Shown here: positions 6,715 to 15,337 of the stretch, piece by piece
Position numbering within the stretch: the stretch's first letter is position 1
Layout: every line of letters begins with the position of its first letter
NCBI RefSeq assembly: GCF_030546745.1
Contig: NZ_JAUOPD010000029.1
Span: 1 to 39,516, forward strand
Length of the DNA: 39,516 nt
DNA from: Thalassotalea sp. 1_MG-2023
Lineage (GTDB): Bacteria > Pseudomonadota > Gammaproteobacteria > Enterobacterales > Alteromonadaceae
Reading direction: 5' to 3'
Program-made: the position numbers and the translations under genes
Notes under the pieces: generated by a model
The model's input: only the letters and a program-made list of their open reading frames with translations
What the model was told of the DNA's origin: nothing
Database searches by the model: none

Positions 6715-7959
6715 ATGGATGTTGTAAAACAAAAACCTTTTCATAACAAATCAATAAAACGAATGGTCTTCAGCGTTATCGTTTTACTTGGCTTGGTATC
6801 AATTTATCTAATTAAACAAAATGTAAACCAAGTTTCTTTAAATAAAAAGGATTTAGTTATCGCTCAAGTAACCCAAGGCGATCTAAAAGTAACAGTGGAT
6901 GGTTACGGCAAACTCATTTCTCATAAACAAGAGTTAATCACCTCGTTAACTCGTGCAACAGTGAAACAAATCGTGTTGAAACCAGGTGCCGTCGTTGAGA
7001 AAGGTAGCTTAATTGTCAAACTTGAAAACCCTGAACTCGGCTATCAACTTTCTAGCGCGCAGCAACAACTTGTGAGCTTACAAGCGAACTCTCGACAATT
7101 AGCGCTTAACCAACAAAGAGAAGTGATCGCAGAACAATCAAAGATCGCCGAATATTCTGCAAAACTCGAATCAGCAAGTTTAAAAAGAGAAGCAGAAGAA
7201 AAGCTATTTGAACAAGGTATCGTTTCTGGCCTTAAATTTCGAGAATCTCAGCTTAATGAAAAACAATTAAAAACAAAAATTAAACTAGCTAATCAAAGCT
7301 TAGAACACTTACAAAACGTACATCAGGAAGCTTTGCTGATTCAACAAGAGCGTATCAACCAACAATTAAATACGGTAAAGAATGCCCAAGATCGCTTAGA
7401 TGCACTAAATGTGGTTGCCAAGTTTGATGGCATTTTGCAGAGATTGCCGATAAGTCTTGGTCAAAGTATTAACCCTGGACAAGAAATAGCACTAATAGGC
7501 AGCACTAGCGACTTAATTGCAGAAATACACGTACCACAATCACAAGCTAACGCAATTCGTATAGGTCAACAAGTAGAAATAGACACCCGTCAATCTATCT
7601 TATTAGGAAAAGTATCGCGTATTGACCCAATAGTACAAAATAACTCGGTTTTAATTGATGTCGCTTTTACTCAATCTCTTGATAACAACATGCGCCCTGA
7701 ACAAAACGTTGATGCAGAAATCATTACTGATACTTTATCAAATGTCGCTTATATCGAACGACCAGCTAATATTCAGGCTAAAAGCCAACAAGCAATGTAT
7801 CGATTAGAAAAAGGTAGTAACAGGGCAACACGTGTTGAAATTACCTTTGGTCAAAAAACGTCACGCTACGTTGCCATCATGAAAGGTGCGGCACCTGGCG
7901 ACAGCTTTATATTAACCGATTTAACCAACTACCAAGCCTCAGAAATTGCATTAAATTAA
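6715..7959 (+). CDS. Periplasmic adaptor (HlyD/MacA-like membrane fusion protein)
   Basis: A 414-residue protein with one N-terminal membrane anchor (about 17-35) and the adaptor domain order: a beta-barrel/lipoyl first half (GYGKLISHKQELIT, then VVEKGSLIVKLENPELG), a long Gln- and Lys-rich coiled-coil hairpin (about 115-240), the second lipoyl half (FDGILQRLPISLGQSINPGQ) and a C-terminal beta-barrel. It would link an inner-membrane ABC transporter to an outer-membrane channel; no TolC-like gene is in the window. It is the first gene of a three-gene operon (next gap nine bases) behind a sigma-54 promoter. Substrate unknown. Confidence 0.88.
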   Translation: MDVVKQKPFHNKSIKRMVFSVIVLLGLVSIYLIKQNVNQVSLNKKDLVIAQVTQGDLKVTVDGYGKLISHKQELITSLTRATVKQIVLKPGAVVEKGSLIVKLENPELGYQLSSAQQQLVSLQANSRQLALNQQREVIAEQSKIAEYSAKLESASLKREAEEKLFEQGIVSGLKFRESQLNEKQLKTKIKLANQSLEHLQNVHQEALLIQQERINQQLNTVKNAQDRLDALNVVAKFDGILQRLPISLGQSINPGQEIALIGSTSDLIAEIHVPQSQANAIRIGQQVEIDTRQSILLGKVSRIDPIVQNNSVLIDVAFTQSLDNNMRPEQNVDAEIITDTLSNVAYIERPANIQAKSQQAMYRLEKGSNRATRVEITFGQKTSRYVAIMKGAAPGDSFILTDLTNYQASEIALN

Positions 7960-7968
7960 GGACCCCAC

Positions 7969-8673
7969 ATGAACGAAATACTGAAACTAGAACAGATAAC
8001 AAAGGTATTTGAAACTGAAGAGTTAGAAACGCACGCTTTATCTGGCATTAGTTTAACCATACATCAAGGAGAATACGTATCAATTTCTGGACCTTCAGGG
8101 TGTGGTAAATCAACCTTGTTATCCATTATGGGGCTATTAGATTTTGCAACGGAAGGTCAATATTTTATTGAAGGTCAAGATGCTACCTCGTTAACACTCA
8201 ATCAAGCTGCAACCGTTAGAAACGAAAAAATTGGCTTTATATTTCAATCATTTAACTTAATCGATGAGTTAAGTGTTTTTGACAACGTCGCTTTACCCTT
8301 ACGCTATCACAGCCAAAAATTTAACGGTAAAGAGATAGAAAAACGTGTAGTCACCCGCTTAGAACAAGTTGGCCTATCACATCGAATCAGTCATAAACCA
8401 AACCAATTGTCAGGTGGTCAACAACAACGTGTTGCCATTGCTCGAGCTTTAATCGCCAACCCCAGTATTTTATTAGTCGATGAACCAACCGGAAACCTTG
8501 ATTCAAAAGCAGGTGATCAAGTGATGGACTTACTTGAAGAGTTGAATAATCAAGGCACAACGATTTGTATGGTGACGCATGATCCAAGATATGCAGATAT
8601 GGCAAAAATAAAAATACAATTACTTGACGGTAAGGTATTACACGCCCCTGCAACAAAGCCTCTATTTAATTAA
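7969..8673 (+). CDS. ABC transporter ATP-binding protein (MacB/LolD type)
   Basis: A 234-residue nucleotide-binding subunit with Walker A GPSGCGKST (41-49), a Q-loop in IFQSFNLIDELSVFDNV, signature LSGGQQQRVAIA, Walker B ILLVDEPTGNLDSKAG and the H-loop VTHD. The GNLDS and LIDELSVFDNV features are typical of the LolD/MacB/FtsE branch, whose partners are FtsX-like permeases and which work by mechanotransmission rather than by transport through the membrane domain. Its partner is encoded 24 bases downstream. Confidence 0.93.
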   Translation: MNEILKLEQITKVFETEELETHALSGISLTIHQGEYVSISGPSGCGKSTLLSIMGLLDFATEGQYFIEGQDATSLTLNQAATVRNEKIGFIFQSFNLIDELSVFDNVALPLRYHSQKFNGKEIEKRVVTRLEQVGLSHRISHKPNQLSGGQQQRVAIARALIANPSILLVDEPTGNLDSKAGDQVMDLLEELNNQGTTICMVTHDPRYADMAKIKIQLLDGKVLHAPATKPLFN

Positions 8674-8697
8674 AACTAACTCAATAAGGGTTCTGTG

Positions 8698-11103
8698 ATG
8701 AAATTATTTCTATTTCACCTGACATTAGCACTTAAAAACCTTAAACATAATAAAAGCTATGGCTTTGCTGTTATTTCCACTTTGGCGTTAACCTTAGGCG
8801 CATTAATTTGTGCGCTCACATTAACATTTGTCATGCTATACAAACCTTTGCCTTATCCTGATCAGCAGCAATTAACCTATGTGGAACACCAACTGATCAA
8901 TAATGAACAAAAAATCGATGGGCGGGCATTTACCTATCCAAACCTAATGCATTTATATGAAAATCATGGCACTTTTTCTGACGTTGCCATGCAATACCTC
9001 GACGCTAATATAATAACGTCAGAACCTTCTAAGCCATTTGTAGAAATATCCTATGTAACACCCGAATGGTTCGACATTTTTGCTGCAAAAATGCAGTTAG
9101 GTCGCCGTTTTGAACAAAGTGAAAAACTTAACAGCTATAATCCCGTTGCTATTTTAAGTCATCAAACATGGCAAGATATGTTTGGTGCGCGTGAGGATAT
9201 TATTGGCTACAGTATTAGTTTTGGCGGTAAGTCGTTTGAAGTGATTGGTGTGTTAGCAGCTGAATTTAACGAGCTTAATTTAGCCGCACCTGGGCTAAAA
9301 TCCGCAATGTTTATTCCTTGGGACTTCAATTCTGTGTCAGATGCAGAAAGGGTTCGTTGGGGTAATGACGACGGCTCACTAACCTTTGTTGGAAAGTTAC
9401 CAACGAGCATAAGCCATACGCAAGCATCACAGCGTTTATCACAGTTAATTAATGATAATTGGCGATTAAATATTGCAGAGCATAACTTTTTCGATAATTG
9501 GTCAATAAATATCGTTACAACTCCATTGAGTGAACTATTAATTCAAGATAACGAGCAGCTACTATTCTTACTGGTACTTGGTACATTAGGGCTAGCCATT
9601 ATCGCTATTGCGAACATTGCAAACCTTTATCTTGCACGTACTGTTGAACAACAACATACCCTAGCCATAAACGCTGCTGTTGGTGCACCAGCATCAGGCA
9701 TAATTTCAATGGTCGTAGCCGAAGCAGTTATTTTACTAACAATAGCGTTGATACTAAGTCTTTTAGTGGCTGAGCTGGGTTTTAGTTTAATGCAAACTTA
9801 CCTTGATAGCTATTTACCTCGCGCTGCTGAGTTAAGCTTAAACATGTTTTCTGTGGGTGTTGCACTCGCTATATTATTTTTACTTATCCTACTCTTTATT
9901 GCACTTAATTTACGCATAACCAATTATCGTCAGTTGGTTACCAGTTTAAGAAGTAGCGGTAAAGGTACAAAAGTACAAGTATCAAAAAAAATGCGTGACA
10001 TTTTGATCACTAGCCAAGTAACAATCGCGATTTTCCTCATTTTTGCCAATGGTCTTTTATTGCTCGATGCTTACAAGGTAATGAAGAAACCCTTAGGATA
10101 TCAAACTGACAATATTCACTCATTAGTCATGGCGTTACCAAATGCTAACCAAGGAATGAGAGAAGACACAATGCAAAGCCTAATTCGTGAAATTATGGCA
10201 CACCCGAGTGTAGCAGCTGTTAGCCAGTCTCATCGACCATCGGCCTTTTACACGTTAGCGTTTACCGAGCAACAATCCGGACGAAAATATTCCGAGCGTG
10301 CCAAAGATATTGATGAAAATTACTTTGCTTTAGTTGGCCAACCCATAATTGCGGGAGAAAACGTAGAAAACAAACATCGTAATGATGAACTTCGCGGCAT
10401 CGTAGTAAATGAACAATTAGCACGTAAAATGTCGCCCGACGGTGACGTGATTGGACTAAAAATCAACAATTCATCTTATGTTTCAGGTATTGTAAAAAGT
10501 ATCATAGTACCCGGACAAAAAGCGCCCGAACCTAGATTCTACTTTTTGTCTCAAGCTTCACGTAATATCTTATTGATTAAGACTAAGCCAAATCAAACAT
10601 TGTCACGTGATGCCATTTTAGCCATAGCATCTGACATAAGTCCGCAACTGAATATCTTTAGTTATCATCCAATTGAACATTATAAAGATACTCGCTTATT
10701 TGCCAGTAAAACGACAACCATCACAACCTTAACACTTATTGTTGTTACCTTACTATTATGTTCAATTGGTCTTTATGGCATCTTAAAATATAACAGTGAA
10801 ATGCGACGTTTTGAAATAGGTACACGTATTGCGATAGGTGCTAAAGCACGTGACATCATCAAATTGGTCTGTGGCGAAAACATCAAACCACTCATCTTAG
10901 GTATCGTTATCAACTTGCTCATCATAAGCACAGGTTTTTATATTTATAGTGAACAACTCAATGAATATATTAACCAACAACTTATATGGATTTTCCTCAT
11001 TAGCCTGATAACTGTTAGCGCTTTTGTGCTAGTCGCCAGCTATTTACCAGTGAGAAAGTACATAAATCAACCTGCAATATTTTGTCTAAGAGGCGATGAT
11101 TAA
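8698..11103 (+). CDS. Large FtsX/MacB-type ABC permease
   Basis: An 801-residue permease, longer than MacB (about 650) or LolC/E (about 400). It starts with one membrane helix (about 22-47), has a periplasmic MacB_PCD-like domain, three helices near 290-400, then a second unit of the same plan: a helix near 435-460, a second periplasmic domain and three C-terminal helices (about 670-790). This duplicated FtsX architecture with about eight helices resembles ADOP-type permeases. The usual motif EQQHTLAINAAVGAPASGII follows the second helix, and its counterpart is FEIGTRIAIGAKARDIIK. I prefer the ATG at 8698, seven bases after AAGGG, over the GTG at 8695. It likely exports or extracts a hydrophobic or peptide compound; substrate unknown. 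Confidence 0.88.
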   Translation: MKLFLFHLTLALKNLKHNKSYGFAVISTLALTLGALICALTLTFVMLYKPLPYPDQQQLTYVEHQLINNEQKIDGRAFTYPNLMHLYENHGTFSDVAMQYLDANIITSEPSKPFVEISYVTPEWFDIFAAKMQLGRRFEQSEKLNSYNPVAILSHQTWQDMFGAREDIIGYSISFGGKSFEVIGVLAAEFNELNLAAPGLKSAMFIPWDFNSVSDAERVRWGNDDGSLTFVGKLPTSISHTQASQRLSQLINDNWRLNIAEHNFFDNWSINIVTTPLSELLIQDNEQLLFLLVLGTLGLAIIAIANIANLYLARTVEQQHTLAINAAVGAPASGIISMVVAEAVILLTIALILSLLVAELGFSLMQTYLDSYLPRAAELSLNMFSVGVALAILFLLILLFIALNLRITNYRQLVTSLRSSGKGTKVQVSKKMRDILITSQVTIAIFLIFANGLLLLDAYKVMKKPLGYQTDNIHSLVMALPNANQGMREDTMQSLIREIMAHPSVAAVSQSHRPSAFYTLAFTEQQSGRKYSERAKDIDENYFALVGQPIIAGENVENKHRNDELRGIVVNEQLARKMSPDGDVIGLKINNSSYVSGIVKSIIVPGQKAPEPRFYFLSQASRNILLIKTKPNQTLSRDAILAIASDISPQLNIFSYHPIEHYKDTRLFASKTTTITTLTLIVVTLLLCSIGLYGILKYNSEMRRFEIGTRIAIGAKARDIIKLVCGENIKPLILGIVINLLIISTGFYIYSEQLNEYINQQLIWIFLISLITVSAFVLVASYLPVRKYINQPAIFCLRGDD

Positions 11104-11168
11104 TGCAGAATTCATCAAGTAATTTTAGGTTTTGGCTCAAATAGAATTAACGCCTGCAATATACGACT

Positions 11169-11204
11169 AATGCGGTGCTTGTAAACGAGTATAAGCACCG
11201 CATT
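11169..11204. terminator. Bidirectional terminator hairpin
   Basis: AATGCGGTGCTT (11169-11180) and AAGCACCGCATT (11193-11204) form a perfect 12-bp GC-containing stem with a 12-base loop. It lies between the ABC permease stop (11103) and the stop of the convergent gene (11214). Confidence 0.75.
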
Positions 11205-11213
11205 GACATGACA

Positions 11214-11642
11214 TTAACTGAGCCATGGAAAAAGTCGATGCAATAGCCCGCTTTGTTTTTCATTTATTTCGTCAACAGAGATGTTGTGCTCTAACACTTT
11301 TAGCCTTAACGAGTAGGTGCCTCCATGCCCCCATGGCCACCAAAATGCAACTATCGCAGGTGATTCTTCTTGATTAGGAATTAACAATAATTTTTGTTTT
11401 TTTCCTACACGTGCCAAATCTTTTAATTCATTCTTTAACACTTTAGGTAGTTTTTTCGCAGCTTTATGATCCCATTGAAACGGGAATATAGGTACAAGCT
11501 TCTCAAACACATTATCAGATTTGTTTTGCGCAAATTCACTCAACATTACCCCATAACGATCTTCATATTTCCATATAATATTATCACCCAACCTTGTGCG
11601 TAGCTCAGCGGTTAAATGCTCGATTTGCTTTTGTGTATACAC
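11214..11642 (-). CDS. Conserved-looking hypothetical protein
   Basis: A 142-residue soluble protein that I do not recognise. It starts MYTQKQIEHLTAELRTRLGD, is rich in Lys and aromatics, and has a Trp-rich segment AFWWPWGHGGTYSLRLKVLE near 98-117. The second half looks like alternating beta strands (KQKLLLIPN, SPAIVAFWWPWGHGG, YSLRLKVLE), followed by a short helix and HRLFPWLS. No signal peptide, membrane helix or catalytic motif is evident. An intrinsic terminator separates it from the M61 peptidase gene upstream, so it is probably transcribed alone. Confidence 0.65.
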   Translation of the reverse strand: MYTQKQIEHLTAELRTRLGDNIIWKYEDRYGVMLSEFAQNKSDNVFEKLVPIFPFQWDHKAAKKLPKVLKNELKDLARVGKKQKLLLIPNQEESPAIVAFWWPWGHGGTYSLRLKVLEHNISVDEINEKQSGLLHRLFPWLS

Positions 11643-11661
11643 CTTGTTTACCTTTTTACGA

Positions 11662-11686
11662 AAAAAGGCTCTACCTGAGCCTTTTT
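11662..11686. terminator. Intrinsic terminator of the M61 peptidase gene
   Basis: AAAAAGGCTC, loop TACCT and GAGCCTTTTT form a perfect 10-bp stem. Read on the minus strand it ends in a T-run, 26 bases after the peptidase stop and before the start of the next minus-strand gene. Confidence 0.8.
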
Positions 11687-11711
11687 AATTATCATCCTGA
11701 ACAGTAAAAAA

Positions 11712-13553
11712 CTAAATACCAGCCTCTGCTACTTGTTCATCCTTTTTGTCTTCACCAAGCCAAGCGGTTTTAAATTCAGCTTGTTGATCTGTAATATCAT
11801 CATCTTGTACTGATACTTCAATCGCCGGATCAGCAATAAATGTGATCGATTTTTTCACCGTTTCACCACGCTGAATATATTCAATAGTGGTGGTATCGCC
11901 AGGCTTAAATTGCGCAAGTGCTTTATTCCAAAGTTTTTGTGAGCGAATTGTTCTTCGGCCTAGTTTTACGATTTGATCACCATAGTCCACACCCGCTTTA
12001 TATAAAGGAGAGTTAACTAACATAGTATTGCTTACCATGGCATCTTTACCTACGAAGTTAAAGTTAACTTTACCAAGAAACGCACTTTCAACATCTTTTT
12101 GCTCAATCGTGAAGCCAGCCGATGACAATAATGCAGAAAAATCGACTTTTGTGCGGCCATAAATATGCTCAGCAAAAAACTTATCGGCAAATTGTTGATC
12201 ACCCGTTACTTTACCTAAGGTTAAGCGGGCATCGTCGCGAGTATACGGTGTTTCTGTTTTGCCAAAGTCATTCCATAGTTGTTTCATATAATCATCTAAT
12301 GACTTACCCGGAAACGATGTACGAATCATAAGATCTAACGCTAAGCCCATTGCTCTACCATAGGTATAATAACTAAAGTAATTATTGCTGTAGTTAGTCC
12401 GATCGACAGATACGCCAGCATCCACAAATGTTGCCATTTGACTTGCCCCTTCCGGTGACAAATATAAACGTCCGCGCTGGTAATATGCTTGGTTAACAAT
12501 GCTGCTTAAGTGCGTTAAAAACTTCTCTTCATTCCACTCATTAGCGCGCTTTATCAATAACTTGTCATAGTATGTCGTAAAGCCTTCAGCAAGCCATAAA
12601 TTTGATGTCATGTTTGCACCAATAAAGTTAAAAGGCTCAAGCTCTGCTGGACGAATACGCTCAACATTCCATGCATGAAAAAATTCATGAGATAAGGTGC
12701 CTAACTGACTAAATTCAGCTTCATCTAACGACGTAGCATTAGTTAATATAGTAGAATTTCTATGTTCCATACCGTCACCTTTTGCATGCGGTAGGTAACA
12801 AGCTATAAAGGTGTATTCACCATAATCAAATTTTGGTAGTTCACCGAATACTTTTATTTGTTCAGCGACAACCGCTTTTGCCATATCGGCAAATTTATCA
12901 AGATCTTCATTGGTGCCGTTGTGATGAACCGCTAGATGAATTGTTTGACTCTCGCCATTTGACTCTACTTGCCAAGAACGTACTTGGTGGTCACTCAACT
13001 CTACTGGACTATCAAGAAAATAAGCTAAATTGGGTGCTGTAAACGCATAACTACCCTTACCTTTTGGTAATTGCGTTGCTACTTTCCATCGAGGATTAAA
13101 CGGCGTAAATTCTATGTTGATAGCACGGTCTTCATGACCTGTAGCCCACACAAAAGTAGCTGGCATATTTAAATGAGCATGCGTTCTATCAATTTGAGAA
13201 TATGTACCGTCGGCTCTATCACCAAATAATGTATAAGTTAACGTTACCTCGCCATCGTGGCCTTCTATATTCCATTGATAGGGGTTAACACGTTTAATAT
13301 TGACTGGTTGCCCTACACTATTCACTGCAGAGACGTTATACACATTTTTGATAAATTCATGCATTGCGTATCGTCCAGGTGAGGCACGACTCATTTGCAC
13401 TTCTAATACTTGATTTTCAACTCCAGTGAATGTCGCGCTAATTTGTGCTTCATGATGTACGGCATTGTCGAATGACACTTGATAGAAGGTTTCACCGTTA
13501 GCAAAGCATGTGTGGGTAAACATTGCCAAGCTCAGCATTAAAATCTTTTTCAT
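11712..13553 (-). CDS. M61-family metallopeptidase with PDZ domain
   Basis: A 613-residue exported zinc peptidase. Signal peptide MKKILMLSLAMFTHTCFA, then the M61 N-terminal beta-domain (about 20-210), the catalytic domain with HEFFH at 289-293 and the third zinc ligand Glu323 in LWLAEGFTTYYD (gluzincin pattern), and a C-terminal PDZ domain (about 490-580; SPLYKAGVDYGDQIVKLGRR). The family includes glycyl aminopeptidase of Sphingomonas; M61-PDZ proteins are common in marine proteobacteria and probably degrade periplasmic peptides. I chose the ATG at 13553 because a GGAA lies in front of it and it begins a clean signal peptide; an ATG four codons upstream has no such signal. Monocistronic. Confidence 0.92.
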   Translation of the reverse strand: MKKILMLSLAMFTHTCFANGETFYQVSFDNAVHHEAQISATFTGVENQVLEVQMSRASPGRYAMHEFIKNVYNVSAVNSVGQPVNIKRVNPYQWNIEGHDGEVTLTYTLFGDRADGTYSQIDRTHAHLNMPATFVWATGHEDRAINIEFTPFNPRWKVATQLPKGKGSYAFTAPNLAYFLDSPVELSDHQVRSWQVESNGESQTIHLAVHHNGTNEDLDKFADMAKAVVAEQIKVFGELPKFDYGEYTFIACYLPHAKGDGMEHRNSTILTNATSLDEAEFSQLGTLSHEFFHAWNVERIRPAELEPFNFIGANMTSNLWLAEGFTTYYDKLLIKRANEWNEEKFLTHLSSIVNQAYYQRGRLYLSPEGASQMATFVDAGVSVDRTNYSNNYFSYYTYGRAMGLALDLMIRTSFPGKSLDDYMKQLWNDFGKTETPYTRDDARLTLGKVTGDQQFADKFFAEHIYGRTKVDFSALLSSAGFTIEQKDVESAFLGKVNFNFVGKDAMVSNTMLVNSPLYKAGVDYGDQIVKLGRRTIRSQKLWNKALAQFKPGDTTTIEYIQRGETVKKSITFIADPAIEVSVQDDDITDQQAEFKTAWLGEDKKDEQVAEAGI

Positions 13554-13768
13554 GATTTGTTCCATTAGTTATTTTTCTCTGTTATCACAAACTAATCTAA
13601 ATCATCTGTAATAACGGGTCGTTAGGATTGTATACACTTTAACAAAACTTGTCTGGACTTTTAGTAACTTTTTCACCTAACCCGCTTGCTTTGTCTTCTT
13701 GCTTTATTGATGAAAATAAACAACACTAATTGTCATATTAAGATCATTATCGACTTAGTGTGGATATT

Positions 13769-14530
13769 ATGACAAAACATATTCAGAAAAGTAATGCTGT
13801 TTATAGTGTTAAACACTTAAACATCCCCGCCCAAGCTGGGGTTGAGTTTTATCAACATCCGCAAAGCCAGTTTTTGTTTATAACGTCTGGCGTACTTGCT
13901 GTCATTACTAAATCTGGTCGTTATATTATACCCGCATGTCATGGCATTTTAATTCCAGCAAACATTAGGCATGAATTACTCGCCAAAACTGATGTCACAT
14001 TAACAACGGTATATATAACGGACGAAACCTTTGAGGCTACCATCAACCAACCTTTTGTCGCGCATGCATCAACATTTTTCAAAGCATTAATGGATGAGCT
14101 GCTAGCCATACCCTCACCTGATAAGCAAACCCATGTACATCATCGACTTATTCATGTTTTCCAAGATTATTTACCGCAATTAATCAAACGCGATACGTTT
14201 TTACCTTACCCACAAGATGAACGTTTAATTGCAATCATTGAAAAGTTACAAAAATACCCTTCCATGAAAAGTGATCTATTATCATGGGGTAAGTTTGTTC
14301 AAACTTCAGCAAGAACATTAACTAGAAACTTTAAAAAAGAAACAGGATTAACCTATAGCCAGTGGCGACAAAGGTTAAATATACAGGTAGCAATCAAGCA
14401 TTTAGCGCAAAAAGATGAAATCGCCAGTATAGCGGCATTGTTGGGCTATCAATCTAGTTCGTCATTTATTTATATGTTTAGACAACAGGTTGGTATTTCG
14501 CCTAAACAATTCTTAAAATCTTTGACGTAA
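13769..14530 (+). CDS. AraC-family transcriptional regulator with cupin domain
   Basis: A regulator of about 253 residues. The N-terminal half is a cupin-like sensor (HPQSQFLFITSGVLAVITKS, GILIPANIRHEL) and the C-terminal 100 residues form the double helix-turn-helix of AraC/XylS proteins (ARTLTRNFKKETGLTYSQWR, AALLGYQSSSSFIYMFRQQVGISPKQF). The first helix-turn-helix has an unusually short lead-in. The start is uncertain: ATG at 13769 or GTG three codons upstream, neither with a strong ribosome binding site. It is followed after 14 bases by a small secreted NTF2-like protein, with which it probably forms an operon. The ligand is unknown. Confidence 0.85.
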   Translation: MTKHIQKSNAVYSVKHLNIPAQAGVEFYQHPQSQFLFITSGVLAVITKSGRYIIPACHGILIPANIRHELLAKTDVTLTTVYITDETFEATINQPFVAHASTFFKALMDELLAIPSPDKQTHVHHRLIHVFQDYLPQLIKRDTFLPYPQDERLIAIIEKLQKYPSMKSDLLSWGKFVQTSARTLTRNFKKETGLTYSQWRQRLNIQVAIKHLAQKDEIASIAALLGYQSSSSFIYMFRQQVGISPKQFLKSLT

Positions 14531-14544
14531 AATTAACAACATAA

Positions 14545-14979
14545 ATGGATAAAATGATGAAAATAATCATACTATGTACACTACTGATGAGTTTTCAAGC
14601 CTTTAGTGGCACACAATACTTTGGAGACACATCACAAAAAGAAGCGGTAGAAAAAGCGGTTAATTATTATCTCGATGGAAGTAAGCTTGGCGACCCCGAT
14701 ATTGTCGCAAAAGCGTTTCACCCAGATGCAAAAATTCAAGGAGTAACCGACGGAAAACACAATGTTTACCCATTAAAAACCTTTTTAGGTTTTTTTAGTA
14801 AAGATAAGCCCGGTAAACATACGACAAGTATTGTCACTGTAGATATTGAAAATTCAGCTGCTTCGGTACGAGCTGAGTGGGATATGGGCACTTGGAAATA
14901 TATAGACTATTTATCATTGTTAAAACATAACGGTGAATGGAAAATCGTCAATAAAATATATACGGTGGTGCAAAAGTAA
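14545..14979 (+). CDS. Secreted NTF2-like / putative lumazine-binding protein
   Basis: A 144-residue protein with a signal peptide (IIILCTLLMSFQAFSG) and one SnoaL/NTF2-like cone domain: a first helix EKAVNYYLDGSKLGDPDIVA, FHPDAKIQGV, then the strands VTVDIENSAASVRAEW, YIDYLSLLKHNGEWKIVNKI. This is the pattern of the 'putative lumazine-binding' group of the NTF2 superfamily, whose bacterial members mostly lack a proven function. The name does not imply lumazine binding. An in-frame ATG three codons downstream (14554) is preceded by GGAT and may be the true start. Probably co-transcribed with the AraC regulator. Confidence 0.78.
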   Translation: MDKMMKIIILCTLLMSFQAFSGTQYFGDTSQKEAVEKAVNYYLDGSKLGDPDIVAKAFHPDAKIQGVTDGKHNVYPLKTFLGFFSKDKPGKHTTSIVTVDIENSAASVRAEWDMGTWKYIDYLSLLKHNGEWKIVNKIYTVVQK

Positions 14980-15040
14980 TCTTTTTATCAACACTACATA
15001 ACGTATACAACTGACAAAGTAGCAGATAAAACTAACGGTA

Positions 15041-15247
15041 TTATTTCACTTGCTGTGCTAAATCTACATGATATTTTTCAACACATTTAGCACAGATACA
15101 TACTTTATTTTTTTTATTCTTTGGCACATTTGCTAATAGTGCTTTAGGTATGTTAGTGCTTACACACCAACATGGTTCTTTTCCATCGACATCGCAGCGA
15201 TTGTGCTGCTGACATAACGGACAAATACTCAGGCTCCCTTCTAACAT
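15041..15247 (-). CDS. Cysteine-rich CWC family protein
   Basis: A 68-residue protein with eight Cys: CPLCQQHNRC near the start, PCWC in the middle and CICAKC near the end. This matches the small cysteine-rich CWC family, named for the Cys-Trp-Cys seen here. The spaced pairs suggest zinc binding, but no function is established. The start is well supported by GGAG five bases before the ATG. It stands alone, oriented away from the chemoreceptor gene. Confidence 0.8.
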   Translation of the reverse strand: MLEGSLSICPLCQQHNRCDVDGKEPCWCVSTNIPKALLANVPKNKKNKVCICAKCVEKYHVDLAQQVK

Positions 15248-15337
15248 AATTGCTCCACTTGATCTTTTTAACGCTATTTTTGTAAATATACCGATTATTT
15301 CCTAATCTTGATATATGCCTAAGTCTGAGAAATCGAT

